From an uncultured Bacillota bacterium (GTDB lineage: Bacteria > Bacillota > Clostridia > Lachnospirales > CAG-274): a stretch of DNA of 64,000 nucleotides. Below the pieces are notes generated by a model, which did not search any database, was not told the DNA's origin, and saw nothing but the letters and a program-made list of their open reading frames with translations. The DNA lies in NCBI GenBank assembly GCA_958426775.1, contig CATZZP010000001.1:62001-126000 (forward strand), in the 5' to 3' direction. Below are positions 7,920-17,483 of the stretch, piece by piece. How positions within the stretch are numbered: position 1 is the stretch's first letter; every line of letters starts with the position of its first letter. The translations under genes and the position numbers were made by a program.

Positions 7920-8013
7920 AATAAACCTCGTGTATATGTTAATAAAGTCTATAGCAATAAAGTAAAAAATATGTTACAATTAATAAAATTAACCTTCCGA
8001 AAGGAGAATGGCT

Positions 8014-9867
8014 ATGTTTGATATACAGGCAGAGCTGAAAAAATTACCGGAGAGTCCCGGTGTATATATAATGAAGGACAGTACCGAGCAGATTATCTAT
8101 GTAGGCAAGGCAAAGGTACTTAAAAACAGAGTAAGGCAGTATTTTCAGAACAGTGCAAGCCACTCTGTAAAGGTTAAAAGTATGGTAAGCCGTATTGCAA
8201 GCTTTGAATATATAGTAACAGGCAGTGAGGTTGAGGCTTTAATACTTGAAAACAACCTTATAAAGCAGTATTCTCCTAAGTATAACATTATGCTTAAGGA
8301 CGATAAAACCTACCCTTATATTAAGGTTACGGTTAATGAGCCTTACCCAAGGGTGTTTATGACAAGAAGGCATTTAAAGGATAAGGCAAGATACTTCGGT
8401 CCCTTTTCAAGCTCCTACAACGTAAAGGAAACCATTGAGCTTATTAACAGAATATGGCCCGTAAGACGCTGTCTTAAAAAATTTCCCCGTGATTTTAATA
8501 AGGAAAGACCCTGCCTTAACTATCATATAGGGCAGTGCCTTGCACCCTGTACAGGCAAGGTAAACGAAATAGAATATAATATTATGGTTTCGGAATTACT
8601 TGATTTTTTAAACGGTGATACCTATAAGGTAATAAAAAGTCTTGAAAATAAAATGCTTATTGCCTCTGAAAATACGGAGTATGAAAAGGCGGCGGAGTAC
8701 AGGGATACTATAGAGGCTGTTAAAAAGCTTAACGAAAAGCAGATTATTGAAGGTATGTCAGGCAGCAGTGAGGACAAGGATGTTATTGCTCTTGCAAGAG
8801 ATGATAGGGCTTGTGTTGTACAGGTGTTTTTTATAAGAGGCGGTAAAATTTGCGGCAGAGAGCATTTTTTGCCTGAAAATACCGAGGCTATGGAGGACAG
8901 TGAGGTTATAAATGACTTTTTAAAACAGTTTTACAGCGGCACTCCCTTTGTGCCTAAGGAGATACTTTTACAGTGTGATATACCTGACTTTGATATAATA
9001 AGCAGTTGGCTTTCAGAGGAAAAGGGTCAGAGAGTTCATATTCTCATACCACAGAAGGGTGAAAAGCGAAAACTTGTGGAAATGGCAATAACAAATGCAA
9101 GAATTACTTTAGAAAAATTCGGTGAGCATATGCTGAGGGAAAAGGCTCGTACGACAGGTGCCTTAAAGGAACTTGAGGAGGCTATGGGACTTGGCTTCAG
9201 CCTTAACCGAATTGAAAGCTATGATATTTCAAATACACAGGGCTTTCAGTCTGTTGCCTCAATGGTTGTTTTTGAGGAGGGCAGACCGAAACGCAGCGAT
9301 TACCGTAAGTTTAAAATAAAATCAGTTACGGGTGCTGATGACTACGCAAGTATGTATGAGGTAATTACAAGGCGTTTTGTAAGATATATAAACGAAAGCT
9401 CTGACGAGAAGGTGAAAGGTGCTGGCTTTGATAAAATGCCTGATATGATTTTTCTGGACGGTGGCAAAGGACAGATAAGTGCAGTTATTCGGGCGTTAAA
9501 TGAGCTTAATATAAGAGTACCCGTATGCGGTATGGTAAAGGATGACCGACACAGAACACGCGGTCTGTTATATCAGAACCGAGAAATAAGCCTGCCTCAT
9601 AATTCAGAGGGCTTTAAGCTTATTACAAGAATACAGGACGAGGTGCATCGCTTTGCCATAGAGTATCATCGTAAACTGAGAGAGAAAAGTCAGGTACACA
9701 GTATCTTAGATGATATTAAGGGTATAGGAGAAAAAAGACGTAAGGCACTTATGCAGTACTTCGGAGATATTGATAAAATAAGAAGGGCAGAGGCAGAGGA
9801 GCTTGTAAAGGCTGAGGGAATGGACAAAAAATCGGCACAGGCCGTATATGACTTTTTCCGCAGATAA
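8014..9867 (+). CDS. uvrC: UvrABC system protein C (excinuclease subunit)
   Basis: A 617-residue UvrC. GIY-YIG nuclease domain at the N-terminus (SPGVYIMKDS, then IIYVGKAKVLKNRVRQYF) makes the 3' incision. Next come a Cys-rich segment (RPCLNYHIGQCLAPC), a UVR helix pair near residues 200-235, an RNase H-like domain for the 5' incision (MIFLDGGKGQISA) and a C-terminal helix-hairpin-helix pair. ATG 8014 is preferred over ATG 8008 because aaggag (8001-8006) is seven bases from the former and one base from the latter. Full length, no defect; divergent from the SpoVB-like gene. Confidence 0.97.
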   Translation: MFDIQAELKKLPESPGVYIMKDSTEQIIYVGKAKVLKNRVRQYFQNSASHSVKVKSMVSRIASFEYIVTGSEVEALILENNLIKQYSPKYNIMLKDDKTYPYIKVTVNEPYPRVFMTRRHLKDKARYFGPFSSSYNVKETIELINRIWPVRRCLKKFPRDFNKERPCLNYHIGQCLAPCTGKVNEIEYNIMVSELLDFLNGDTYKVIKSLENKMLIASENTEYEKAAEYRDTIEAVKKLNEKQIIEGMSGSSEDKDVIALARDDRACVVQVFFIRGGKICGREHFLPENTEAMEDSEVINDFLKQFYSGTPFVPKEILLQCDIPDFDIISSWLSEEKGQRVHILIPQKGEKRKLVEMAITNARITLEKFGEHMLREKARTTGALKELEEAMGLGFSLNRIESYDISNTQGFQSVASMVVFEEGRPKRSDYRKFKIKSVTGADDYASMYEVITRRFVRYINESSDEKVKGAGFDKMPDMIFLDGGKGQISAVIRALNELNIRVPVCGMVKDDRHRTRGLLYQNREISLPHNSEGFKLITRIQDEVHRFAIEYHRKLREKSQVHSILDDIKGIGEKRRKALMQYFGDIDKIRRAEAEELVKAEGMDKKSAQAVYDFFRR

Positions 9868-9903
9868 AAGGGTGACAACCGTTAAGTTGCCACCCCTTTT
9901 TTG
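9866..9903. terminator. Bidirectional terminator between uvrC and the carboxypeptidase gene
   Basis: AAAAGGGTGACAAC (9866-9879) and GTTGCCACCCCTTTT (9886-9900) form an imperfect stem with A and T runs on the two sides, serving the two converging genes. Confidence 0.85.
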
Positions 9904-11343
9904 TTATTTAATCTTAAATCTATATTTTACCTTTTTGTTTTTGCGGCGAGGAGGAGTAGATTTATATCTTCCGCTGTAGCTGTATACTTTTCTGCGTCTG
10001 CGTCTGCGGCTGTTACGTATCTTAAAGAAGGTACGTAATATAAATATAAGCAAAATAAAGGCCGCTGTTACTATACCTGCAATCTTTAAAACTTTAATTG
10101 TGAAGGCTTTAAGGTTTTCCATTCTTTCTTTATGTTCAAGCTCACTTTGGGGTATGGCATCTACCCCTGTTGCGGCAACTATTTGAGTATTTCCCAATAA
10201 ATAGTCCTCATAGTAAATCTCAAGTGTACCTATTTCCTTTCCTACTTCAACGGGAGCCTGGATATTATTATCAAGTATTGGCTTTAAGGTTACCTTTGTA
10301 CTGTCAATAAAGCTTGGCACTTCTGTTTTATAATCCTCTGAAATTTTAAGGGAAGCAGAGCCTAAGTCATATACCTTATCCTTGTAATTTTGTTTTACGG
10401 GTATGCTGCCGCTATAGTCTGAGGCGGAAACCAGGGTCTTGTTCTCATAAAGAGAAAAGCCGTATTCCATAAGGGTTACCGTATCGGAGTATGTAAGGGC
10501 GGCACCGTTATCCTTCATAACTACGGTTATAAGTCTTATATCGTCTTTGCCTGCATAGGTTACAAGGGTGTTTAATGCCTGGTCGTGAAAGCCTGTTTTA
10601 CCGCCGATTATATTTTCATAATAATAAGGAGAGGTAGGACGCATCATTTTGTCCTTGTTATGTAAAGGTCTTTCTACATTTTTATTTGTAGGGGGTATTG
10701 TGTGGTCAACAGTTGAAAATACCTTCAAAAAGTCCTCATTTTCTACGGCTGCCTTTGTAATAAGGGACATATCATAGCAGGTTGTGTAATGATTTTCATC
10801 ATGGAAGCCGTGGGGGTTGGCAAAATGAGTATCTTCGCAGCCCAGTTCCTCTGCTCTTTTATTCATACGCTCCACAAATTTTTCCACCGTGCCGTCAATA
10901 TGCTCGGCAACTGCCATACAAACCTCGTTTGCAGACTCTAAAAGAATACCGTACATAGCATCCTCAAACTTAACCTGCTCTCCCTCGTCCATACCGATAT
11001 GACTGCTGCCCGGACCTATATTAAAGACTGCATTGTGTGAATGGGTTATAATGTCTGACATATCACCCTCTTCAAAGGCTAAAAGGGAGGTCATAATCTT
11101 GGTTATGCTGGCGGGATACAGCCTTTCGTGTGCGTTTTTTTCATAGAGAATAACACCTGACTTGGCGTCAATTAATATACAAGCCTCTGCATTTATGTTA
11201 AGGCTTGTCTGCTCCGTCTTGGTTACAGCCTCTGTTTGGGTGGTTTCCTGAGTAGTTTCCGTTTGTGCATATGTTATTGTAAAAATATTTGTAAAAACGA
11301 CAAAAAGTATGTTAATATATAATAAAGCTCTTTTTAGAAACAT
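9904..11343 (-). CDS. D-alanyl-D-alanine carboxypeptidase (peptidase S11) with basic tail
   Basis: A 479-residue low-molecular-weight PBP. A signal-like span (residues 5-26) and a Thr/Gln/Glu-rich stretch precede the catalytic domain. The triad motifs are intact: SITK (Ser79, Lys82), SAN (137-139) and KTG (249-251). A DacA-type C-terminal beta domain spans about 300-390. Unusually, a membrane span (about 415-435) is followed by a strongly basic cytoplasmic tail rich in Arg/Lys (RRRRRRK and KNKKVKYRFKIK). The enzyme trims pentapeptide stems of peptidoglycan outside the membrane. DacA/DacB/DacF cannot be separated here. Confidence 0.93.
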   Translation of the reverse strand: MFLKRALLYINILFVVFTNIFTITYAQTETTQETTQTEAVTKTEQTSLNINAEACILIDAKSGVILYEKNAHERLYPASITKIMTSLLAFEEGDMSDIITHSHNAVFNIGPGSSHIGMDEGEQVKFEDAMYGILLESANEVCMAVAEHIDGTVEKFVERMNKRAEELGCEDTHFANPHGFHDENHYTTCYDMSLITKAAVENEDFLKVFSTVDHTIPPTNKNVERPLHNKDKMMRPTSPYYYENIIGGKTGFHDQALNTLVTYAGKDDIRLITVVMKDNGAALTYSDTVTLMEYGFSLYENKTLVSASDYSGSIPVKQNYKDKVYDLGSASLKISEDYKTEVPSFIDSTKVTLKPILDNNIQAPVEVGKEIGTLEIYYEDYLLGNTQIVAATGVDAIPQSELEHKERMENLKAFTIKVLKIAGIVTAAFILLIFILRTFFKIRNSRRRRRRKVYSYSGRYKSTPPRRKNKKVKYRFKIK

Positions 11344-11396
11344 ATTAAACCTCTTGAATTTAATTAATTTTCATTTGCTGTTTATACGCAAGGGAT

Positions 11397-11426
11397 ATTA
11401 TAACATTAAAGCAGGGGTAAGTTCAA
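11397..11426 (-). promoter_or_regulatory. Probable promoter of the carboxypeptidase gene
   Basis: Minus strand TTGAAC (11426-11421), 18-bp spacer, TATAAT (11402-11397). Confidence 0.6.
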
Positions 11427-11462
11427 GGGGTAATATTTTTCTTAATATAAGGGAGGGGTAGT

Positions 11463-12071
11463 ATGGACAAGGAGAAAGTAACCAAAACAGGCATAGCTAC
11501 ACTTATTCTCGGTGTTATTTTATTTCTGTTCTGGGGTATATTTTTCAGTGATTATCATGAAGAAAATACAGAAAACTTTACGGAATATATTAATGAGGAA
11601 AGCAGTAATACAGAGCCTTCTACAGAGGCTTCCACTATAATAGTACAGATTGCGGGAGAGGTAAATAAGCCTGATGTCTATATTGTACCTGAGGATACAA
11701 GGCTCTTTCAGCTTGTTGATAAAGCAGGGGGCTTTACGGATAAGGCGGACAAGGATTCTCTTAACTTGGCTAAGGCTTTAACTGACGGTGAAAAAATAGT
11801 CGTAAATAAAATTGATGATAAGGTTGACAAAATCGACGGTTTGAAGGAAAATAGTAATAAAGGCTCAGAAATAAATGAGCGTATTAATATAAATACAGCC
11901 ACTGCCCAAGAGCTTACACAGCTTGAAGGAATAGGGGAAGATCTTGCGGAAAATATAATTGAATTTCGCAACAAATGGGGCGATTTTACAAGTATATCGG
12001 AAATACGTGAGGTAGATGGCATAGGTGAAGGCATTTATGATAAAATCAAGGATAGTATTACAATAGATTAA
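11463..12071 (+). CDS. comEA: ComEA, DNA-uptake competence protein
   Basis: A 202-residue protein with one N-terminal membrane anchor (about 11-29), an acidic Ser/Thr linker, an SLBB domain (IIVQIAGEVNKPDVY..., about 60-115) and a C-terminal helix-hairpin-helix pair (ININTATAQELTQLEGIG and ISEIREVDGIGEGIYDKI). ComEA binds incoming double-stranded DNA on the outer face of the membrane and feeds it to ComEC, encoded 3 kb downstream. The two-component genes and a GerMN gene are interposed. Start ATG 11463 follows gggagggg. Confidence 0.95.
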   Translation: MDKEKVTKTGIATLILGVILFLFWGIFFSDYHEENTENFTEYINEESSNTEPSTEASTIIVQIAGEVNKPDVYIVPEDTRLFQLVDKAGGFTDKADKDSLNLAKALTDGEKIVVNKIDDKVDKIDGLKENSNKGSEINERININTATAQELTQLEGIGEDLAENIIEFRNKWGDFTSISEIREVDGIGEGIYDKIKDSITID

Positions 12072-12085
12072 TTTAGGAGGATAAA

Positions 12086-12775
12086 ATGGCATCAAAAATT
12101 TTGGTAGTAGATGATGAAAAGCTTATTGTTAAGGGTATAAAATTCAGCTTAGAGCAGGACGGTATGCAGGTAGATGTCGCCTATGACGGCGAGGAGGCGT
12201 TAAGGTTTGCAAAAGCAAACAACTACAGCCTTATTTTGCTTGATGTTATGCTGCCAAAGTATGACGGCCTGCAGGTTTGCCAGATGATAAGGGAATTTTC
12301 TAACGTACCTATTATTATGGTTACTGCAAAGGGCGAGGATATGGACAAGATTATGGGGCTTGAATACGGTGCAGATGACTATATTACAAAGCCATTTAAT
12401 ATACTTGAGCTTAAAGCAAGAATAAAGGCTATCCTAAGACGCAGTGTAAGGACCGTTGTTACAGAGGAGGCTAAGAAAAACGTTATCAGCATAAGAGGTA
12501 TGGAGCTTTACTTAGACTCAAGGCAGTGTAAGGTTGACGGTAAGGAAATTAACTTAACCGCCAAGGAGTTTGATATGCTTCAGCTCCTTATGGAAAACCC
12601 CGGCAAGGTTTACAGCAGGGATAATCTGCTTAACACTATATGGGGCTACGGCTATCCGGGTGATGCAAGAGCTGTGGATGTACATGTAAGACGCTTAAGA
12701 GAAAAAATAGAGGCAAAGCCAAGCGAGCCACAGTATATACACACAAAGTGGGGGGTTGGTTACTATTTCCAGTAA
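12086..12775 (+). CDS. OmpR/PhoB-family response regulator
   Basis: A 229-residue regulator. Receiver domain residues 1-120 with acidic pair Asp9-Asp10, phosphoacceptor Asp53 (LILLDVMLP), Thr80 (MVTAKG) and the Lys of TKPF. A winged-helix DNA-binding domain follows (INLTAKEFDMLQLLMENPG; VDVHVRRLREKI; GVGYYF). It overlaps the kinase gene by 20 bp, so the two are translationally linked. The layout resembles WalR/PhoP-type systems; the target genes cannot be told from sequence. Shine-Dalgarno aggagg is at 12075-12080. Confidence 0.95.
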   Translation: MASKILVVDDEKLIVKGIKFSLEQDGMQVDVAYDGEEALRFAKANNYSLILLDVMLPKYDGLQVCQMIREFSNVPIIMVTAKGEDMDKIMGLEYGADDYITKPFNILELKARIKAILRRSVRTVVTEEAKKNVISIRGMELYLDSRQCKVDGKEINLTAKEFDMLQLLMENPGKVYSRDNLLNTIWGYGYPGDARAVDVHVRRLREKIEAKPSEPQYIHTKWGVGYYFQ

Positions 12776-14195
12776 TAGCGGTTTAAAATGGTATCAAAGC
12801 CTTAAGTGGATGCTTTTTATAATATACTTTTTTATAGGCTTTATTCCCCTTTTGGTATTCTCATTTACCATGAGTGATACTATAAGGAGCTACTTTACAG
12901 ATACAAATGAAAAGGATGTTTTGTATCAGGCAAATAAAATAGCCGGAAGTATACAAAAGTCAGGGTATCTTACTAATCCTGAAAAAAAGGAGAGCTTTGA
13001 GTATGAGCTTAATGAAAAAAGCAATGAAGAAAATTTTCGTATTATAGTAGTAAACAACAGCGGTGTTGTTGTGGCAGACACAAGCAAGACCGCCATAGGT
13101 AAAATATATATTGTACCTGAAATTATTACTGCCCTGGAGGGCAAGGACGAGGCAAACCTAAGGTGGGAGGAAAGAGCAATCTATGCCTCTGCCTATATTG
13201 AAAATGATGCTTCTGAAAAAATAGGTGCAGTGCTTATAGTATCGCCCTTTGAGGATATTTTTCAGCTTATAAGTGATATTAACCATAAATGGATAATAAT
13301 TACAATAGGTATAAGTATTGTGGTGGCATTTATTGTATACTTTGTATCACAGCAAATTTTAGCACCTCTTAAAAATATCCTGGAAACTATTAAAAAAATT
13401 TCGGAGGGTCAGTTACATCAGCGTATCGAAATAACAGGCAAAAACGAGTATACCGAAATTGCAAATGCCATTAACGATATGGCTGAACAGCTTGAGCAGG
13501 TGGAAAGCTCACGACAGGAGTTTGTATCAAATGTATCCCATGAGCTTAAAACGCCTCTAAGCTCTATTAAGGTGTTAAGCGAGTCTATTCTGTTACAGGA
13601 GGAAATGCCCACGGAAATGTACAGAGAGTTTTTACAGGATATTAACTCTGAGGTTGACAGAATGACAAATATTGTAAATGACCTGCTTGCACTTGTTAAG
13701 CTTGACCAGAGAGAGGATGCCCTTAATATTAAGGAAACCGACATCAATAAAATGATACAGGATATAATGAAGCGTATCTATCCTCTTGCCGAAAAGAAAA
13801 ATATTGAGCTTTTATATGAGTCAAACAAAGACGTTACTATTGAGGCGGACGAGATGAAGCTGACTCTTGCCGTATCTAACCTTATTGAAAACGGCATTAA
13901 ATATACTCCCGACGGCGGTATGGTTAAGGTTGTAATTGACGGTGACCATCAAAACCTTTACCTTACCGTTCAGGATACAGGTATAGGTATAAGCGAGGAG
14001 GAGCAGAGCAAGGTGTTTAAACGCTTCTATCGTGTTGATAAAACAAGAGATAGGGAAACAGGCGGTACAGGCTTAGGTCTTGCCATAACCCACTCTACCG
14101 TAATGTTGCATAACGGCAGTATTAAGATTATAAGCAGTGAGGGCAACGGTGCTGCCTTTGTTGTAAGACTGCCTATTAAGCATATCAAGGGTTAG
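12756..14195 (+). CDS. Sensor histidine kinase, WalK/PhoR-like
   Basis: Up to 479 residues. Membrane span 1 at about 19-39, an extracytoplasmic sensor of about 140 residues (PAS/Cache-like by size), span 2 at about 179-198, then HAMP. The HisKA box FVSNVSHELKTPLSS carries phospho-accepting His262. The ATPase domain shows the N box (NLIENGIKYTPDGG), DTGIGI, and GGTGLGLAI. The start is uncertain: TTG 12756 gives a 20-bp overlap with the regulator, while ATG 12810 would begin at span 1. A GerMN-domain gene follows and may belong to the same signalling unit. Confidence 0.93.
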   Translation: MVTISSNSGLKWYQSLKWMLFIIYFFIGFIPLLVFSFTMSDTIRSYFTDTNEKDVLYQANKIAGSIQKSGYLTNPEKKESFEYELNEKSNEENFRIIVVNNSGVVVADTSKTAIGKIYIVPEIITALEGKDEANLRWEERAIYASAYIENDASEKIGAVLIVSPFEDIFQLISDINHKWIIITIGISIVVAFIVYFVSQQILAPLKNILETIKKISEGQLHQRIEITGKNEYTEIANAINDMAEQLEQVESSRQEFVSNVSHELKTPLSSIKVLSESILLQEEMPTEMYREFLQDINSEVDRMTNIVNDLLALVKLDQREDALNIKETDINKMIQDIMKRIYPLAEKKNIELLYESNKDVTIEADEMKLTLAVSNLIENGIKYTPDGGMVKVVIDGDHQNLYLTVQDTGIGISEEEQSKVFKRFYRVDKTRDRETGGTGLGLAITHSTVMLHNGSIKIISSEGNGAAFVVRLPIKHIKG

Positions 14196-14214
14196 GAAAG
14201 GAGAAATGTGATAA

Positions 14215-15180
14215 ATGAAGGTTAAAAAGCTTGTTATTGCAGGACTTCTGGGTGCGGCTCTTATAGTTGCAATCTTATGCAGCTTAATTTATTTAAGCTT
14301 TGAGAAAAAAAGCAAGGAGCTTATGGATATAAACTTATATTATTATAATCCGTCAATAAACACTCTTGTAGCGGAAAAGAGAAGCATACCTAAAACCGAG
14401 GACCGTAATGAAACTTTAGCTAATGTTGAGGAGGCGTACAGACAGGGACCTAAAAATCCTGCTATGGTCAAGGCTATCCCGGATGAGCTGGAATTTGAAA
14501 TTATAAATAACGACGAAACCTTGGAAAATGTTGTAAGCATTCGGTTTTCGGATAATTTCAATGACCTTACCGAAAGCCAGAGGCTTTTGAGTATAGGCTC
14601 TGTTGTATACACCTTTTCTGATATAAGCTTTATTAATAATGTTCAGCTTTTTGTAGGTGATAAAAATATTGTTGAGCTTTATGATATGTACGGTGGACAG
14701 TCTACTCTCTTAAATAGGGATAATGTAGTTAATAACCCCGTTATTAATCCTGAAAAGATTAACAGGCAGAAGGTTGTGCTTTACTTTATTGACAGTGAAG
14801 GCAAAAAGCTTGTCCCTGAGGAAAGAAGCATTGAGGTAAAGCAGAGCCAGACCTCTGAGTACCAGATTGTAGAACAATTACTTTTAGGACCGGAAACCGA
14901 GGAATATAAGGCATCAGTTCCCCAGGGTACAAAAATTAATGATATAAAAACCGAAGAGGGTATCTGTTATGTAAACCTTTCAAAGGATTTTCTGAATAAG
15001 CTTACAGGTACCGTAAATGATGAAAAGCTTGCTATTTATTCAATAGTAAATTCTTTAACTGAGCTTAACAGTGTAAATAAGGTGCAGTTCCTTATTGAGG
15101 GTGAAAAGGTAAGCGAGTTTAAGGGTAAGTGCGATTTAAGTAAAACCTTTGAGCGAGAGGAAAGCCTTATAGGAAAATAA
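14215..15180 (+). CDS. Membrane-anchored protein with two GerMN domains
   Basis: A 321-residue protein with an N-terminal membrane span (about 6-28) and two GerMN-type repeats outside the membrane (about 36-165 and 190-305). The second shows VVLYFIDSEGKKLVPEERSI, IVEQLLLGP and CYVNLSKDF, typical of the GerM family. The Cys near the anchor does not fit a lipobox well. GerMN proteins occur in spore-wall and germination contexts and in cell-envelope operons. It sits 19 bp after the sensor kinase, suggesting a cell-wall signal or accessory role. Exact function unknown. Confidence 0.82.
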   Translation: MKVKKLVIAGLLGAALIVAILCSLIYLSFEKKSKELMDINLYYYNPSINTLVAEKRSIPKTEDRNETLANVEEAYRQGPKNPAMVKAIPDELEFEIINNDETLENVVSIRFSDNFNDLTESQRLLSIGSVVYTFSDISFINNVQLFVGDKNIVELYDMYGGQSTLLNRDNVVNNPVINPEKINRQKVVLYFIDSEGKKLVPEERSIEVKQSQTSEYQIVEQLLLGPETEEYKASVPQGTKINDIKTEEGICYVNLSKDFLNKLTGTVNDEKLAIYSIVNSLTELNSVNKVQFLIEGEKVSEFKGKCDLSKTFEREESLIGK

Positions 15181-15200
15181 CAAGGGGTTCAGCTTATATT

Positions 15201-17483
15201 ATGAAAAGACCTGTTTTTTACATTTTGTTATTTCTTGCTATAGGTATAATTGCAGGGCGATATGCAAAAGAGCTTTGGCATATTGCCCTTTTTGGATTTA
15301 GTGTATGCTTTGCGGGCTATTGTGCATTTAAGCTTACGAAAAATGTACCGACTTTTGTATTGCCCTTTGCGGCAATGGTTGGTTATATTTTATGTGTTTA
15401 TGCGGGTATACCCCACCACACGGAGGTTGACAGGCTTACAGATAAGCAAATAAGTGTAAGCGGTCGGGTACATTCCGTGCTGTACAGAAGTAACAGCGGT
15501 AATAGCTGTTTTTTATTAACGGCAGAGGCTTTTGATGACAAGGAAAATTCCGTTATAAGCTCAGATGCCAGGATAAGAGTTTACTCAGAGGAAAGGGTTT
15601 ATCCCGGTGATAGGATAATTGTTGAGGGTAAACTTCAGGGCGATAATGAAAAATCAAATCCTGCCGACTTTGACCGTAAAGCCTATATGCTTGCAAGAAA
15701 ACAGGACTATACCGTCTATGCAGATAAGGTTATATATAAGGGCAGTGAGCTGAGCTTAAATGCCGTTATGCAGGGCATAAAGGAAAAAGCCTGTGAAGTG
15801 TTTTATAAAGCTATGCCTGAAAAAGACGCAGAGCTTATGTGCGGTATGATGCTGGGTGAAACTGTTAATATTGACAGTGATATAGATGAATTATATAAGA
15901 AAACCGGTATATATCATGCAATAGCTATATCGGGCTTACATATTACACTTGTAGGAGGTATTCTCCTTAAGCTTTTAACCTCTTTTAATAAAACTATAGG
16001 TATGATAGCCACAATAGCTATACTAAGCTGTTATTGTATATTGACAGGCTGCAGTGTATCGGTTGTCAGGGCGGTTATAATGTTTTATATTATGCTTTTA
16101 GGCAGTGTCTTGCTTTACGATTATGATATAATAAGCTCAGGGGCATTGTCTGCCTGTATTCTCCTTGTTTACAGTCCCTATTATCTTTTTGATGCAGGCT
16201 TTCAGCTGTCCTTTGGTGCAGTGTTTGCTATAGGTGCTGTAAGAGATATTACGGAAAGGTTTAAGGGCAACAATAAAATAATTGAGGCAGCAGGCTTTAA
16301 TTTAGGTGTGGATTTAGCCGTAAAGCCTATTTCCGCCTTTCATTTTTATTATGTTAATATTTGGTCTGTAATAGCAAATCTTATTATCATACCTTTTATG
16401 AGTGCGGCAGTAGCCTTAGGCTTTGTTATTGCATTGGCAGGCTTTATAAGCGACGGTGCGGCAAAGCTGTTAGCTATGCCTGTTGTGCTTATACTTAATG
16501 CTGTAGAGGGCTGGTGCAGATTTTTTGAGCATATTCCTCTATCCTATGTAATTACGGGAAGGCTGCCATGGCTTTTTATTCTGTTATATTTTGTATTCCT
16601 TTTTGTGGTATATAAAGGTATTATGCTTAATAAGCTTAAGGGTGCTTTAGTTACCGTTGCCGTTTTTATATGCCTGTGTATAGGTGCAAGGGTATGCAGT
16701 AGCCTTAAAAACACAACAGAGGTTACCTTTTTGAAGGTGGGACAGGGTGATTGTGCGGTTGCTGCAGGTAAAGGCTATTGCATTGTAGTTGACAGCGGCA
16801 ATGAGGGCAACGGAGAGAATGTTTTGTTGCCTCACCTTATGTATAAAGGTGTAAGCAAAGTAGATAAGGTGTTTATATCCCATACTGACAGCGATCACAT
16901 AAAGGGCATAACCGAAATAATAGGAGAAATTAATATAGAAGATATTTATTTACCGTCGGTATATAATGAAAATGAAAATTATAAGGAGCTTGAAAGCCTT
17001 TGCAATACCTATAATATTAATCTTGACATATTTAACCAAGGTGAGGTAATCAGGCTTAACAAAACAGATAAAATAGAGTGCCTTTATCCTTATGATAATT
17101 TAAGCCTTGAGGAGAACAACACTTCTATGGTAAACAGGCTTGTTTCGGGAAAGGGCAGTGTGCTTTTTACAGGTGATATTGAGGCAGAGGCAGAGCAATT
17201 ACTGCTTAAAAGTAATACGGACCTTAAGGCTGATGTGCTTAAGCTGGCTCATCACGGTTCACCGTATTCCAATACTAAAGAGTTTATAAGCGAGGTAAAA
17301 CCTTTATTAGCTGTAGCCTCGGCACAAAAGAGTGTATACGGACACCCTGCCGACAAGGTAATTAATTTTCTTGAAAAAAATAAAATTACTTGTTATATTA
17401 CGGAATATAGCGGAGCGGTAACCGTAAAATTTTCTCAAAAAGGGATATATGTCAATACCCAAAGGGAGGATAACTATGAATGA
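15201..17483 (+). CDS. comEC: ComEC/Rec2 DNA uptake channel
   Basis: A 760-residue three-part protein: an N-terminal OB-type domain between membrane spans (about 65-180), the multi-span competence domain (AIAISGLHITLVGGILLKL; FDAGFQLSFGAVFAIG), and a C-terminal metallo-beta-lactamase-like nuclease domain (FLKVGQGDCAVAA; ISHTDSDHIKGI; LAHHGSPYSN). In the nuclease motif the second metal-binding stretch reads HTDSDH, as usual in ComEC. It transports single-stranded DNA into the cell. Its last 8 bp overlap holA. Confidence 0.96.
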   Translation: MKRPVFYILLFLAIGIIAGRYAKELWHIALFGFSVCFAGYCAFKLTKNVPTFVLPFAAMVGYILCVYAGIPHHTEVDRLTDKQISVSGRVHSVLYRSNSGNSCFLLTAEAFDDKENSVISSDARIRVYSEERVYPGDRIIVEGKLQGDNEKSNPADFDRKAYMLARKQDYTVYADKVIYKGSELSLNAVMQGIKEKACEVFYKAMPEKDAELMCGMMLGETVNIDSDIDELYKKTGIYHAIAISGLHITLVGGILLKLLTSFNKTIGMIATIAILSCYCILTGCSVSVVRAVIMFYIMLLGSVLLYDYDIISSGALSACILLVYSPYYLFDAGFQLSFGAVFAIGAVRDITERFKGNNKIIEAAGFNLGVDLAVKPISAFHFYYVNIWSVIANLIIIPFMSAAVALGFVIALAGFISDGAAKLLAMPVVLILNAVEGWCRFFEHIPLSYVITGRLPWLFILLYFVFLFVVYKGIMLNKLKGALVTVAVFICLCIGARVCSSLKNTTEVTFLKVGQGDCAVAAGKGYCIVVDSGNEGNGENVLLPHLMYKGVSKVDKVFISHTDSDHIKGITEIIGEINIEDIYLPSVYNENENYKELESLCNTYNINLDIFNQGEVIRLNKTDKIECLYPYDNLSLEENNTSMVNRLVSGKGSVLFTGDIEAEAEQLLLKSNTDLKADVLKLAHHGSPYSNTKEFISEVKPLLAVASAQKSVYGHPADKVINFLEKNKITCYITEYSGAVTVKFSQKGIYVNTQREDNYE

